A stretch of DNA of 64,000 nt from Gigantopelta aegis. Taxonomy: Eukaryota; Mollusca; Gastropoda; Neomphalida; Peltospiridae. Location: the NCBI RefSeq assembly GCF_016097555.1, contig NC_054701.1, positions 30,515,118-30,579,117 of the forward strand, given 5' to 3'. Shown here in pieces: positions 1 through 11,620 of the stretch; the first letter of the stretch is position 1; the number at the start of each line of letters is the position of its first letter. The notes under the pieces were generated by a model. It was not told the DNA's origin. It ran no database searches and saw nothing but the letters and a program-made list of their open reading frames with translations. The position numbers were made by a program, and so were the translations under genes.

Positions 1-215
1 TTTGTATATTGATTGCCACTATTTACCTTATGTAGCTGATAGAAAGATCCGTATAATAATACTAAAAAAAATGTTTTTACTATTAATTAGAAACAGTCCA
101 CTTTTGTAAGGTAATAGTTTACAATGTCTGATACGGATAACTTACCTATACTGTTCATATAGTTATGACAAAAAGAGAAAAGGCATTGAATTAAATAGTG
201 GCGTCTGTAGCCTCC
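1..215. other. AT-rich stretch, nothing recognised
   Basis: No coding segment, terminal repeat or SINE/LINE signature was recognised before the TTAA element that starts at 220. Confidence 0.5.
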
Positions 216-219
216 TTAA

Positions 220-1438
220 AGGAGGGGACAATTAAGGAATTTGGCCTGGTATGCATATTCAACAATATATAATGCACATTATTGCTTAATACCAACAAGT
301 ATAATCGTATACTTAATTAATAAAACGGTTAAATGTGACGGCTATTATATATAACGAGCACAGCCATTTTGTACCATCCCAGTGAATACGCCCTCTGGCG
401 AGCTGGTGGTTACGTAATACCTAACGTGTCACGTCAGGAATTAGTCTTCAAAATGAAGAAACAAAACATATCTCATTTTTGCAGATGCATCGCAATGTTC
501 TGTAATTATATCCATCCTAGTAAGCCAGCACCAATTATATATTATTATTTTTGAATACAAAATAACCCACCATTGTCAAAGTGTTGAAATAACTGTATTA
601 TGTTTCGTACATAAATTAACCCACGTACTGAAACAATAATCGGAGTGTTTTCTTCTTTTCTTTTCTTTTGTTTCTTGGTTAATTGGTCTTTTTTTTCCGT
701 GGCCTTTCTGTGGTTCCTGATTGGCAGGTGTGTATTCAGACGGTCCCCAGACACCGTGTCTAGACACACTAAAAAGACGTGCCTCTTTTATGAAGATCAC
801 AGGGTATTGTGTGATAACAGTACGGATACAGCTCAAATCGTAATGAACATTACCAACCGCCCTGCTTTATTACTGTAAGTAATTCTGTAAAACCCTTGAT
901 TAAGTAGACTTTCCCATCTAAAATCACAAAACTGACCAATTACGTCGTCCCAAAGAAAAGAAAAGTATCACTTGGGTATCGTGAGTGGTAGTTTTTGCTC
1001 GAACGTGCCCTACCAATAGGCCTAATACTATGCATTTTTTCTTTGGATTTTTAAAAAAAGAAAGATACTATAACTCCATTTCGTTCTGTTGATGTAACCT
1101 GAAATATATTTAGTTAAATAGTTTATTATACTATCAAGTCATTTATGTTGTTTTACAAGTCAGGTTGATGAAAGCGAAGCACCTTGTAAATTAGAGCGTT
1201 TGTTTACACTGTGCATAGAGAAGATGGACGGAGCTGACGTCACTTCGCCCCAAGCTATACCACCGGACGTCACAAAAACGAAACAAAATGGCTGCCCCCA
1301 GTTAGCAGGAATAATCATGTTTTTTTTTATTAACTCTAAAATTACGCGTTTTTCATTTGTTAAAATGTCAGTATGTGTTGGTGGTCCGGGTATGCATCTT
1401 TCCAACACATAAGGCTCTTGTTTGAGTTGACCCTACCT
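220..1438 (+). mobile_element. TTAA-flanked DNA transposon, copy 1 (Kolobok/piggyBac-type target)
   Basis: A 1,219-bp element flanked by TTAA at 216-219 and 1439-1442. The ends are inverted: AGGAGGGGACAATT on the left and the complement AGGTAGGGTCAAC read from the right. A second copy with the same ends and the same TTAA flanks lies at 14,337-20,131, and pieces lie at 47,045-47,177 and 32,695-33,262. TTAA duplication is known for Kolobok and piggyBac; which of the two this is cannot be told because no transposase is visible. A 61-codon ORF at 369-554 is also present in copy 2, but that follows from overall DNA similarity. It is probably a non-autonomous element. This copy is uninterrupted and so supplies the empty sites for the nested insertions in copy 2. 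Confidence 0.8.
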
Positions 1439-1442
1439 TTAA

Positions 1443-2327
1443 TCAGGGCTATCGGGGTCAGATTATTTTTACTCTTGGAATTCTGCACGCACACGCTGGT
1501 CTACTTGACAACGTATTACCCATTGATGATGGTGTCTAAAATTATGGGGGTGGGGGGGGGGGGGATATGATCTTTATTATGGCATCCCCACGTTTGGAAT
1601 AAAATCCTTTGTAATGACAGAGTTTGTATATTTTGTTATCAACAACATTGGGGCCGTTCAAGATCAATGACGTAAACGCAGTCAGAGCCGTTCGTAACTA
1701 CTAACTAGTCTCAAATGACGTGTCACAAAATGTTGAATTAATTGTTGAATTAAAAATGCCACGTTAATGTCAATGTCCCAACCAACACTATCATTTGAAG
1801 TAATTGTAGGCCTACATTTCACGAGTTATTTAAAAACATGTTTTAATAATACGAGTCGGTAGTGCACACCTGAGATGTTTGGGTCATAGTTCATGAACCA
1901 CCTCCTCGGTACCAGTAGGTTTTCCCATCCCAACTATCCTAATCATGTTCGTTGTACATAATAATGAAATTCAAGACAAGTTGATTCCTATATAATTATG
2001 TTTAGCACGTTAATCAAACCATCTAATACTGAAATGGTATATATATATATAACTGTGTGCAGCAAATTATCTGAATAGTACATATTGTAATTAAAAAATC
2101 AAATTGTCTGCATTAGTGTATACATGTCATAATTATATTCCTATAGTACTACTCCTGAAACTGTTTAATAAATTATAACCCCTGAAAGGGAAAAGAAGTC
2201 AGACTACAATAATGAACCAAACAACATAAAATTAGAAGAAAACATTATTGGTTTATTGGTTCGTTTTTTGCAACATATGTCTCTGCTTTTACATTTACCA
2301 ATTACTTCGTAAATTAATAATGCTTGG
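1443..2327. other. no gene seen; G-run and (TA)n
   Basis: AT-rich sequence with a G-run near 1548-1563 and a short (TA)n near 2040-2051. No coding or repeat family was recognised. Confidence 0.4.
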
Positions 2328-2412
2328 TTTTCACTCGCCTTAGCATTTTGATGAGTGCGATTTTTCACTCGCCTAAGCGTTTTGAGGTGTGCGATTTTTC
2401 ACTCGCCTTTGT
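2328..2412 (+). repeat. 33-bp tandem repeat, about 2.5 units
   Basis: The unit begins TTTTCACTCGCCT and ends GTGCGA; two full units and one partial unit follow head to tail with a few substitutions. Short minisatellite next to the LINE remnant; no function inferred. Confidence 0.7.
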
Positions 2413-2559
2413 TTTTCAAAAGCCAAGGACTGTTACCGCAAAGTGGCAAATTGTAAACATTGCTGTATTTTTATCAATAAAAAATACTTCCGTCAACAAA
2501 AACTTCTGCATTTGACGTCATACATTTTTTTTTTAATGACGCACACTTCTATTTAAAGA

Positions 2560-3000
2560 TAGCGCTTCAAAACCCTCGAAATAATTACAACTTTGGTCCT
2601 AAAGATCTTCAGGATCTCACTGATCAGATCCCAAAACTTTTTATTCTTATGGGACATTTTAATGGCCACCACACTTTGTGGGGATACGAGGATGTAAATA
2701 TCAGAGATACACAATTGGAATTCTTAATTCTCAAAAATGACTTAGTTTTATTTAATAATAAAAGTCATACATATTTTCATTCTGCAAGTGGTTCTTTTAC
2801 TTCCATTGATTTAACCCTTTGTAGTCCATCACCTTTTGTTGATTTCTCCTGGAGAGTAGGACCAGACCCTTGTGGTAGTGATCATTTTCCAATTATTTGG
2901 GAGAATTATGGACTACCATCTCTTGAAAGGGATTAGAGGTGAAAGCTGGGGAAGGCAGATTGGGATCGGTTTCAGCATCTATGCAGCACTCGTCTGCAAC
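2560..3000 (+). pseudogene. LINE endonuclease C-terminal fragment
   Basis: The reading frame encodes LFILMGHFNGHHTLWG followed later by FTSIDLTLCS and GSDHFPI, the usual order of an apurinic-like endonuclease C-terminal half in Jockey/I-group LINEs. The usual GDFN motif reads GHFN here, so the catalytic aspartate is replaced by histidine. The frame meets stops at about 2934-2942, continues in the same frame as KLGKADWDRF, and the downstream linker is in another frame. Non-functional. Confidence 0.75.
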
Positions 3001-4515
3001 AATTCCTAAGACTTCGGCAGTACCAAAATTTTTCAATAAGCCATGGTTTAATGATACTTATAAAGATGCAATCAAAGAACGAAACAGGGTCCTCGAGAGG
3101 TTCAAACGAGAACCTACCAGGGATAACCTGAATGCCTTTCGCATGTTTAAGCCTAAGGCTTTCAGAGAAATCAGACAGACTAAGAAGTCATCTTGGAGGA
3201 ATTATGTTTCCAACTTGACTTCTCAAACATCAGTCAAATCTGTCTGGAATAGGATCCGTAAAATCAAAGGGAAAGAATCCAGTAACACTGTTCATCATTT
3301 GTCTGTCAATGGTACAGATGTCTCTCGTCTCGACGTGACATTGTCAATGCCTTGGCAGACACCTTTTCACATAACTCTTCTTCAGCTTTCAATACAGATA
3401 ATTTTACAACTTTTAGAAATAAAGCTGAAAAGCAACCTATTAACTTTACGTCTGAGAATGTTAAGGTTTACATCAGGCCCTTCTCTGTGGACGAGTTGCA
3501 AAATGCTCTACGTAGAGCCCACGATACTCAGTAGAACCAGATGAAATACATTATCAATTATTAAAACACTTATCTAAATAACTTTTAAACATCTTTAATA
3601 AAATTTGATATTCTGGTAACTTTCCTTGATTGAAGGAAAGCAATTAGTATTCCTATCCCCAAGCCTGGTATCCTACCAGTTATCGCCCTATTGCTTTGAC
3701 AAGTTGCATCTGTAAAACCATGGAATGAATTATCAACCGTAGACTTGTCTGGTATCTTGAGTAGCACAAATTGCTTGATAATGTATAATGTGGATTCAGA
3801 TAAACAAATTTAAAAAGACAGCATTTATGTGCATCAAAGTAGCCTCCTGTCGGTAAATCTATTTTCTGCGAAAATTAACATCACCCAGTGCTTAAAACCT
3901 GGTGTTGATTGCTCGTTATATGTTGATGATTTTCAGATTTGCTACAGATCGTCCAATATGATATGAGTATCACTGAACAACAGTTGCAGCTTTGTTTGAA
4001 TAAACTTCAACAATGGGCAACTGAAAATGGATTTCGATTCTCAATATCTGTATGCATATCTGCCAGAAAGGAGATCACCATTTAGATTCACAGCTGTTTC
4101 TGAATAAAATTTTGATTTCAGTTCGGAGGAGACCAAATTTCTTGGAGTTATATTTAATAGGAGGCTATCTTTTGTCCCCCATTTAAAATATGTTAAAAAG
4201 AAGGGCTAAAAGGCCATCAATATTTTAAAACGTATTGGCAAGACTGAATGGGGAGCAGATCGAAAGGTCATGCTCGGACTCTATCGATCTTTAGTTAGGT
4301 CTAAACTTGATTATGGGTACATTGTGTGTGGGTCAACACGCAATTCGTACTTGCAAATGCTAGATCATATACACAACCGGGGACTTGGGCTTTGCCAATG
4401 GAGAGCTTGTACGTTGATGCACATGAACCTAGTTTGGGTTCTAGACGTGCAAAGCTTTCTCTGCAGTATGCTATTAAGATTAAATCATTGTCAAAACATC
4501 CTGCGCATTATGCGG
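3000..4515 (+). pseudogene. LINE linker and reverse transcriptase fragments
   Basis: From about 3000 the sequence encodes FNKPWFNDTYKDAIKERN and KKSSWRNYVSNL, typical of the segment between endonuclease and reverse transcriptase. Then come FSVDELQNAL, a degraded SYRPIALTSCI near 3670-3720, YVDDFQICYRS at about 3920 (the catalytic Y-x-D-D box), FLGVIFNRRLSF at about 4140 and GLYRSLVRSKLDYG at about 4270. Pieces are spread over several frames and part of the palm domain is missing between them. Dead copy. Confidence 0.75.
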
Positions 4516-5019
4516 TGTTTGATATCAAAAAAAGAAGAAAAAAAAGAAGAAGTTATTTGATACTATCCGAACATTTGATCTTCGCATTAAGCAGTTTTTA
4601 TCAATTACATTTTAACTGACATTTTGGAAACTCCTTCATATTTTGTTTTGCCACCTTAAATGGTGCAGCAAACCACCCCAAATTGTATTTGATCTTGTGC
4701 GTATGAAGAAAGATTGCACAGATGCAGTTATTGATAAACCTCTGCGCGTGCTGTAACCTCACCGTGGTGCAGGGGTGTAACATTCTCTTTGAGAATGGCC
4801 AATACAGCACAAATTGAAGTTTTGAGTAAAAGTCAGTATCTATCTGTGATATTTGTATTTGTCTTTTTGCACAGTTCTTTACACCGTTTTTATTTATATC
4901 TTGAATTTTTATATTGATGTTGATCATCACCTTATTTGTTTGACACCCAATAGCCGATGTATTTTTCGTGCTGGGGTGTCGTTAAACATTCATTCATTCA
5001 TTCATTCATTCATTTATTG

Positions 5020-5490
5020 ATAAACAACATTTTATGGAAATCCAAGACAGGTACCGTGATTACATTTCTGTTTACACAGACAGATTACGAGATAGGGACT
5101 TCTGCTAGTTTTTCCATCAGACAAAATAACTTCCATAAGATTGCCCGACTTGGCATCTATGTTTACTGCAGAAATTTGGGCAATAATTAAAGCCCTGGAA
5201 GAAATTAATGATTCGTATGCATCCAAATATATTATTTTTACATACTCACTTTAGTGTCTCCAGGCTTTACAATACATGAAGCTGGAGCATCCCTTGGTTG
5301 GTATAGTGATACGAAAGTGTCTTTTTATCCACTGCTAATAAAGATGTTATATCTTGTTGGGTACCGAGCCACACATGTTGGCATTAAGGGCAAAGAAAAG
5401 GCAGATATATTCTGCTGCCAAGTCTGCTTTGAATTTGCCCCATGCCAGTGTTGGTGTTCCCTACAAATGATTTTAAATATAGTATAAAGC
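5020..5490 (+). pseudogene. LINE RNase H fragment
   Basis: Out-of-frame pieces of an RNase H domain lie just after the (CATT)n tail of the previous LINE. They end in a GTACCGAGCCACACATGTTG-type segment that corresponds to the family motif W-x-P-S-H-x-G-I-x-G-N-x-x-A-D, here reading HVGIKGKEKADI. RNase H is known at the C-terminus of I/Nimb-like LINEs. A similar fragment lies at 12,603-12,967. Probably a piece of a second LINE copy. Confidence 0.6.
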
Positions 5491-6029
5491 AATATCGGTT
5501 ATTCTATAATTGCGGTATCTTTTTTTTTGTTGTCTTTAGCATCTAAATTATGAATGTATGAATTGGTGTGGGTTTTTTAGCTTTTTAAATTAATGATTAT
5601 ATTTATAGATTTATATTTATAGAGTAATGAAATTATGCTAATAGTTTTAATTCCAGTTTCAAATTTACTGTACTAGCCACCCAAAAATGTTAAAAATCTC
5701 ATTGGTGTTACCCGTCACTGATCCAATTGGATATTTATATAAGTATATCATTAATAAAATTATCAATCTACGAACAGTTTTCTTTCTTTTATATTTATGA
5801 CATTTTAGTTTACCTTGAATTGTGTTTGTTTCTAATATATTGGTCCAATATTTATGATGTTATTACATTTGAAAGTGTTGTCTTCAGATACTGTGTCACT
5901 GATGTTACTCTATGACGTTATTACGAAAAGAAAAAACATCGATGGTCTATGGGAGATAACTCATTTCATCTAATCATCATAAAAAAGAGTAATGAAATAG
6001 AAAAGTAGCAAAATGCATAACATAATAGG
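5491..6029. other. AT-rich, nothing recognised
   Basis: No coding family or repeat ends were recognised; short ORFs have AT-rich low-information content. Confidence 0.4.
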
Positions 6030-6325
6030 GACAGGATTTAGCTTAGTATAACGCTTTCCCGAGGTGTTTGGGTTGTAGGATCAAATCTGGCTACCATAGG
6101 GATTATTACCGTCACAACTAGCGTCCATCGACTGATGTATCAAATGCTGTGGTATGTACTGTGCTGTCTATGGCAAAGTGCATATAAAATATTAATTGTT
6201 GTTTTATCAGTAGGAGTAGCTCATGGAGGGGTGGAAGCGAGTTTCCTTTCATTATCTTAACAATATGCCTGGCATAAATAAAATGTGATGAGTGCGTCGT
6301 TAAACAAAATATTTCTTTCTTTGCA
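6030..6325 (+). repeat. tRNA-derived SINE, diverged
   Basis: A diverged member of the same SINE family as 62,312-62,610. The middle keeps a GTGCATATAAAA block and the 3' part ends GTGATGAGTGCGTCGTTAAA followed by a short (TTTC)n tail. The head has a degraded A/B-box region (GGTTGTAGGATCAAATC in place of a B box). Pol III promoter probably inactive. Confidence 0.7.
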
Positions 6326-6904
6326 TAACATAATAAACCAATAATTAAAAATATTTTCAGAACAAATCGTTGAGGAAGAAGGATGGTTGCACGTGATTGT
6401 GTACAATGTTGCCTTGAAAACCCCCCAAAATAATAAGAGTTGGAATGTAAAAGGTCAAGACGATTTATAAAACGATATGAACGTCTTCAGATTAAAATGA
6501 CATCCAAATCCATGGGCACTTGTCCAAGACGCAAAACAAAGCAGGTCCTTTGAAACTGGACCCACAGGCCTAACACTATTAAACGTACATTAATTTTCCA
6601 TTTTGCTTTATTAGCAGACATAAAACAAACTCCAGATATAGATCTACAAGGAGTTGGCGAAATAAACAGCTCTTCGTTTTCTACGTGGAAAAAATCATTA
6701 TAAAATATAAGCTGAGAAAATTGGCAGAGCGTCAGCTCCCCTTTTCACAGAAAAAGGTGGAACTCCTCTTTGGATACGTTTGCATTTAATCGAAAGGAAC
6801 GTGTAAATCCTTTACATGCTACATGTTGAGAGGTTTTTTTTTGTTCGTGGTGATATTAGCAGGCTTACAACAGGTAAGACAAATACAATAACATGTAACA
6901 AAAA
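6326..6904. other. no gene seen
   Basis: AT-rich interval between a SINE and the 5'-truncated LINE. No recognisable endonuclease coding sequence, so the LINE that follows appears truncated. Confidence 0.4.
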
Positions 6905-8739
6905 TAAAAAAACAAAGGCTTTTGACAGAAAGTTTAAATCAATTTGCATCGGAATTTTTGTGCAGGGGTTTTGAACAAGATATAGAGAGTTTGGCAGATC
7001 AAGCAGAGCAAGCTGCACAAAGACAGGATTCGAAAACTCTATACAGAATCACAAAAACTCTGAGGGGAAGAAACCATCATAATGACCTACCCGTCAAGGA
7101 TATGAATGGAAACATCATAATAAACGAGACCAAAAAGTTAGCCAGATGGAAAGATCACTTCCAAAGCATACTGAACAGAGCAGAACCAAACAGCCTAGCA
7201 GAAATTCCAGAAGCAGACCAAGACCTTGACATGAATATTGATCCATCAACACTCACGGAAGTGAAGAATGCCATTAGAGCTGTGAAGAATGGAAAAGCAC
7301 CAGGTGCAGATGGGGTAACTGCAGAAATGCTAAAAGCAGAAGAAAATGAAACACCAAAAATCCTGATTGAGATCTTCAAGCAGATTTGGGAGACAGAAGA
7401 TATACCAGCAAATTGGAAAACCGGCATACTAGTCAAACTGCCAAAGAAAGGAGATCTTACCAACTGTAACAACTGGAGAGGAATTACATTGTTGTCACTC
7501 ACCAGCAAGGTCTTCAACAAAATCATACAGTCGCCTAACCACTGCATTAGAAAATGATATGCGTCAAGAACAAGCTGAGTTTCGGAAAGGAATGTCTTGC
7601 AGAGACCACATCTTCACTTTGAGACAGATCCTGGAACAGAGCAAGGAGTGGAACTCAACAGTATATGTCAACTTCATCGACTTTGAAAAAGCCTTTGACA
7701 GTATTCAAAGGGAATCGCTCTGGCGGATACTCAGACACTATTGCATACTCTCCAAACTTGTTAACATCATCAGGCTGTCATATACAGATTTCTGTTCTCA
7801 ACTTATAAATGGCAACCTTCTTAGTGACCCTTTCAATATAAACACTGGGGTAAAACAATGGTGTATTCTTTCACCATTCTTGTTCATAATTGGGATAGAC
7901 TGGATCATGAAGAATATGGAACAATCAGGAAGAAGAGGGATCCAGTGGACTTTCACAAGCATGCTCGAAGACCTGGATTTCGCAGACGACATCTGTTTAC
8001 TTTCTCACCGTCATATAGACATACAGGCCAAGACACGAGACCTAGCAACCACTGCAGAGAAGATTGGACTTAAGATTAACATTCCTAAGACTAAACTCAT
8101 GAGAATGAACACCAAGTCCAACGAATCCATCATCCTTCATGGTGACAAAGTTACAGAAATTGATGACTTCACCTACCTTGGCTTAAGATGACAGCCGATG
8201 GAAACAGAAATCCACTCAAGAATCTCCAAGGCAAGCCAGACCTTTGCATCACTCCGAAACATCTGGAAAGCAACCAGGATTAGATTGAAGACAAAGATAC
8301 ACCTTTTTAAAAGCACTGTCTTAAGCACTCTACTGTATGGAGCAGAATCTTGGAAAATGACCAAGACCATCGTTCAGAAGTTGGAGGTCTTTCAAAATCG
8401 GTGCCTTCGCAGGATTCTGAATATCTTCTGGCCCAACATCATAACCAACGAAGAACTCCATAAACAAACCTTCACACAGTCATTGGTATCGGAGATCAAG
8501 TGCCGAAGATGGCGCTGGATTGGCCATGTCATCAGAATGCCCCAAACAGCCCCACCAAGAGTGGCACTCCGATGGACCCCTCCTGGAAAAAGGAAACGAG
8601 GAAGACCGAAAGAAACATGGAGGACGACAGTAGAAAAGGAAATCCGAGAGAGCAGTCTGAGCTAGGGGGTGCTGGAGAAGCTGGCAAAAGACAGGCAGCA
8701 GTGGCGATCTCTGGTTACAGCCTTATGTGCTTCTAGCAC
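6905..8739 (+). mobile_element. 5'-truncated LINE (RTE-like?), interrupted by a solo LTR
   Basis: A non-LTR retrotransposon beginning in the linker before the reverse transcriptase. Its last bases are split by the solo LTR at 8740-9997 and resume at 9998-10,030. No endonuclease is visible upstream. The family matches many endonuclease-reverse transcriptase proteins I recognise from invertebrates; whether it is RTE, CR1 or another clade is uncertain. Confidence 0.8.
6922..8734 (+). pseudogene. LINE reverse transcriptase ORF2 fragment
   Basis: The encoded motifs in order are KNGKAPGADGVTAEML (about 7285), NCNNWRGITLLS (about 7465), FIDFEKAFDSI (box A, about 7675), TGVKQWCILSPFLF (box B, with the usual Gly of KQGC read as Trp), DLDFADDICLLS (box C, catalytic FADD, about 7975) and FTYLG (about 8170). 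The C-terminal part includes KLEVFQNRCLRRIL, RRWRWIGHVIRM and RWTPPGKRKRGRPKETWR. One frame change lies near 7530, and in-frame stops lie at 8189-8191 and 8663-8665. After the second stop the frame goes on to KDRQQWRSLVTALCAS, the usual C-terminus. Recently dead: most of the ORF is still clearly readable. Confidence 0.9.
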
Positions 8740-9997
8740 TGTCACGGCGATTCTATAATTCCCGTAACTGAATAAAACACGATTATCAAAATATCTCTCC
8801 TAACTGTATATCTATTAGATCTCTCTGTAACAGGCTGTTAAACCCTAGTATGGCTCGTCTAGGTATGATCAGAGATACGATCTTATATAAAGTATATATT
8901 ATTATAGCACGTTTAGCTCACTAGAAACACAACAAAACACAATACACTTTGGAATCTGTATTATCCTACGCTGACAAATGTACAGCCGTAGTAGTTAATT
9001 AATAACAGCAATAATAACAACCCAGAACTGATCACTTAATTAGTTAATCTCTAGGGGTCTAGTTACACAATATGCGAATCACTTCACTGTTACACCACAC
9101 CCACACGTGTGATAATTGAGAAACGCTTCCAGGAGAAGTTAATTAATAAAGGAATTACAACACCATTCCTAACTGGTTAATTTTTAATTAACCCTACTAC
9201 TCGTTCAGTAACGTGTGATAATTTAGAAACGCTTCCAGGGGAACTTAATTAATAAAGGAATTACAGCTCTATTCCTAACGGGTTAATTTTTAATTAACCC
9301 TTAACTACTCTTTCAGTAATCTTGCAACACAGAATTAATACTGGTACCTATCACAATAAAGACAATAACCTACAGTTTACCTAGGTCGTCTAGGATGACT
9401 GGCTAAGCTTTATATTACCAAATACTCGTATGATGTTAGAACAAAAAGTCTACGATTTACTTCGTCAGATGACCGAAGACACTGTCTAAAGAATATTGGT
9501 ATAATACAGTATCAAAATATTTAAAGTCACATCAATCACATCAAGTTTATACACTGAGCAGAAATAAAAATATTTACCAAAGTCCAACGGACTACGTTCC
9601 CTGAGGGCCGTCCTTTTCGTTCTCCTCGATATCTCTAAAACACTAGCTATTTATTATAAATCAGGATTTTGCCTGGGGGTACAAGGCGGTACCTCACGTA
9701 TCATCTCATATTCTACCTCTACTAGAGTCGGTATATTTCTCTCTGATCGTCAGTCTGGCTGTCGCCAACCGCGAGCAATCTCCTGGCCATAAACAGCACT
9801 ACCGGAGATATTACGTAACTACTAGCCACATGGCCTCCGCACCTCGCTGGGTGTGTATTAGGCGTACCGATCGAGGACCGTCGCGCAGAAGTATTACGTA
9901 TTGCCCAGCTAGCTAAGTGCAATTAAACTGCACACGGCCCTCTAACACAATTAAAATCGCCACAGGCGAAAACAAATTAAGAGTATGTACCGTCACA
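8740..9997. mobile_element. solo LTR of an LTR retrotransposon (fossil)
   Basis: A 1,258-bp segment starting TGTCACGG and ending CCGTCACA, flanked by the 5-bp direct repeat AGCAC (8735-8739 and 9998-10,002), and inserted in the 3' end of a LINE. There is no internal coding region, so it is a solo LTR left by recombination between two LTRs. Inside it, a block of about 107 bp is tandemly duplicated (9105-9210 and 9211-9318), each copy starting ACGTGTGATAATT. It is younger than the LINE it sits in. Superfamily (Gypsy, Bel or other) cannot be told from the LTR alone. Confidence 0.85.
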
Positions 9998-10030
9998 AGC
10001 ACGAAGGGGATTAAGTAAGTAAGTTCGAAC
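9998..10030 (+). mobile_element. 3' end of the interrupted LINE
   Basis: After the AGCAC duplication the LINE reading resumes with a few codons and a stop (AGCACGAAGGGGATTAAG), followed by GTAAGTAAG. This is the downstream half of the LINE at 6905-8739. Confidence 0.6.
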
Positions 10031-10125
10031 AAGGTGAATTATTCATTGTTTTGTAACCTAAGGCCCTTATGGGCAGTAGAGCCAACATAACTGGATCGAC
10101 AGACGTGTCAATGTAAGTGACATGA

Positions 10126-11620
10126 AAATCTTCAATTTATGGCTGACAAGTTAAAACAATTTAATGATATTCCAATCAGCCATGTTGAGGTGCTGGCAAA
10201 CCACATTGTTTGTGATGTAACCTCTAAAGCATGTGCGTATGGCACGTGTGAAGACTGCAAACTAACACTGTATCCAACTGCATCTGGGGGATTAGACTGA
10301 AGTCTAATACTTGCAGTGGACATTGAAGAAGGTTCCACGTGTTAGCAAATCTCATTATCTGGGGAATCTTCTTCTGCTGAAACTGTAAATGTAACCATAA
10401 AGGAAGCAGTGATTTCTAACCTTGACAAACTGCAGGATGATTTTCAATAATAAAAAATATTAATAAAAAAAACATTTTCAACACAAAGTCAGTACAGAAT
10501 TTACATAAGTATGACGAAACAACTTGAAACTAAATATTGCATGTTGCACATTGACATCAGTGAAACTTTCTCTTGTAAATATGCCCGTGAAATCCAATCT
10601 GTATACTTTGGAGGTTCTCATCAGCAAGCCTCTCTTCATACGTGTTGTGTATGTTGGTGATGAGATAATGCCATTCTGTTCCATATTCCCTTCAAAGCAA
10701 CACGACCCTCCAGCCTTGTTTGGGCTCTCGTGAAACCCATACTTGAAATGATTAGAGTGAAGTATCCTTAAGTACTTTGCAAGTGTTCAATGATAGACCT
10801 GCAACTCAACATAAACAAAGAGGTAACTTCATTATCTTTCTTCTGTCCCTTCACAATGGGATTCAGTGCAGTTTCTTGGCACTTGTTTTAAGCTTCCCAT
10901 GGGAAGGGTGCTCCAGATGGTGTTGGTGGTACACTGAAACGAACAGCTGACATATTGGTAAGACTTGGAACAGACATATATGATGCAAAATCATTGTACG
11001 CTGAACTGTCATCTCATTATTTTTAATGAATGTTCTACAGTTGAGGAGAACAATCATGACAGTGCTCACATAGGTGATTTGCCGACAATAAAAGGAACAA
11101 TGAAGATTCACCAGGTCATTTCTCTTGTCCCAGGTAAGTTGTAATGTAGAGGTGTAAGCTGTATGTGCAAAGTATTTTGGATTGTCCATATTATCAAATT
11201 AACGATTTCACTGTTCTGACCTTCTGCCGGCACATACCATGAACATATCTAACACGTACTCTGCATCAAATGCACAAACTTCAGGCACATCTTTTCATGG
11301 TAATTGCACAATTACGTCTCTTGACAGACCAGACATCACCAATAACAACCATGTAGATAAGTACTGTGTTCTGACATATGACCTTAAGCCATAAGTTATT
11401 GAAGAAAGTGATGTCCAAGTAAAATGTATGGCTAGCGTAGGCCAAAATAGATTCCTATGGCCAACTTTGATTTTAGTTGGTATCCCGAGGATGACATTCT
11501 TTGTATCATCCCAAAGCGACAGCCAGCCAACAGAAGACATTTTATGATTCTGTCTGACATTTGGGAACTAACTGAAAACAAATTAAGAGTTGAACTAGTT
11601 TGTACTAACATCATGTCTCA
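10126..11620 (+). pseudogene. decayed gene of an uncharacterised DDE-like family
   Basis: Fragments in several frames share the order of a protein family I recognise as widespread but uncharacterised in invertebrates. They are HVEVLANHIVCDVTS with KACAYGTCEDCK (about 10,176-10,270); HIDISETFSCKYAREIQSVY with FGGSHQQASLHT (about 10,548-10,650); SHGKGAPDGVGGTLKRTAD (about 10,895-10,950); and a C-terminal piece with NRFLWPTLILVGIP and DDILCII (about 11,445-11,510). Conserved acidic residues in HxDxSE and the DG-rich segments suggest a transposase-like nuclease, but that is inference. Many stops and frame changes; certainly not functional. Terminal repeats were not identified. Confidence 0.6.

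Larger units (their letters stand above)
2560..5018 (+). mobile_element. I/Nimb-like LINE, degenerate, with 3' UTR and (CATT)n tail
   Basis: Order seen: C-terminal part of an endonuclease, linker, reverse transcriptase pieces, then a 3' UTR that ends in TCGTGCTGGGGTGTCGTTAA and a (CATT)n tail at about 4990-5018. The 3' end is of a type familiar from molluscan LINEs. The 5' part (first half of the endonuclease and any ORF1) is missing. The coding part carries several stops and frame changes, so the copy is dead. A separate RNase H piece follows at 5020-5490. Clade assignment within the Jockey/I group is by motif recognition only. Confidence 0.75.
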
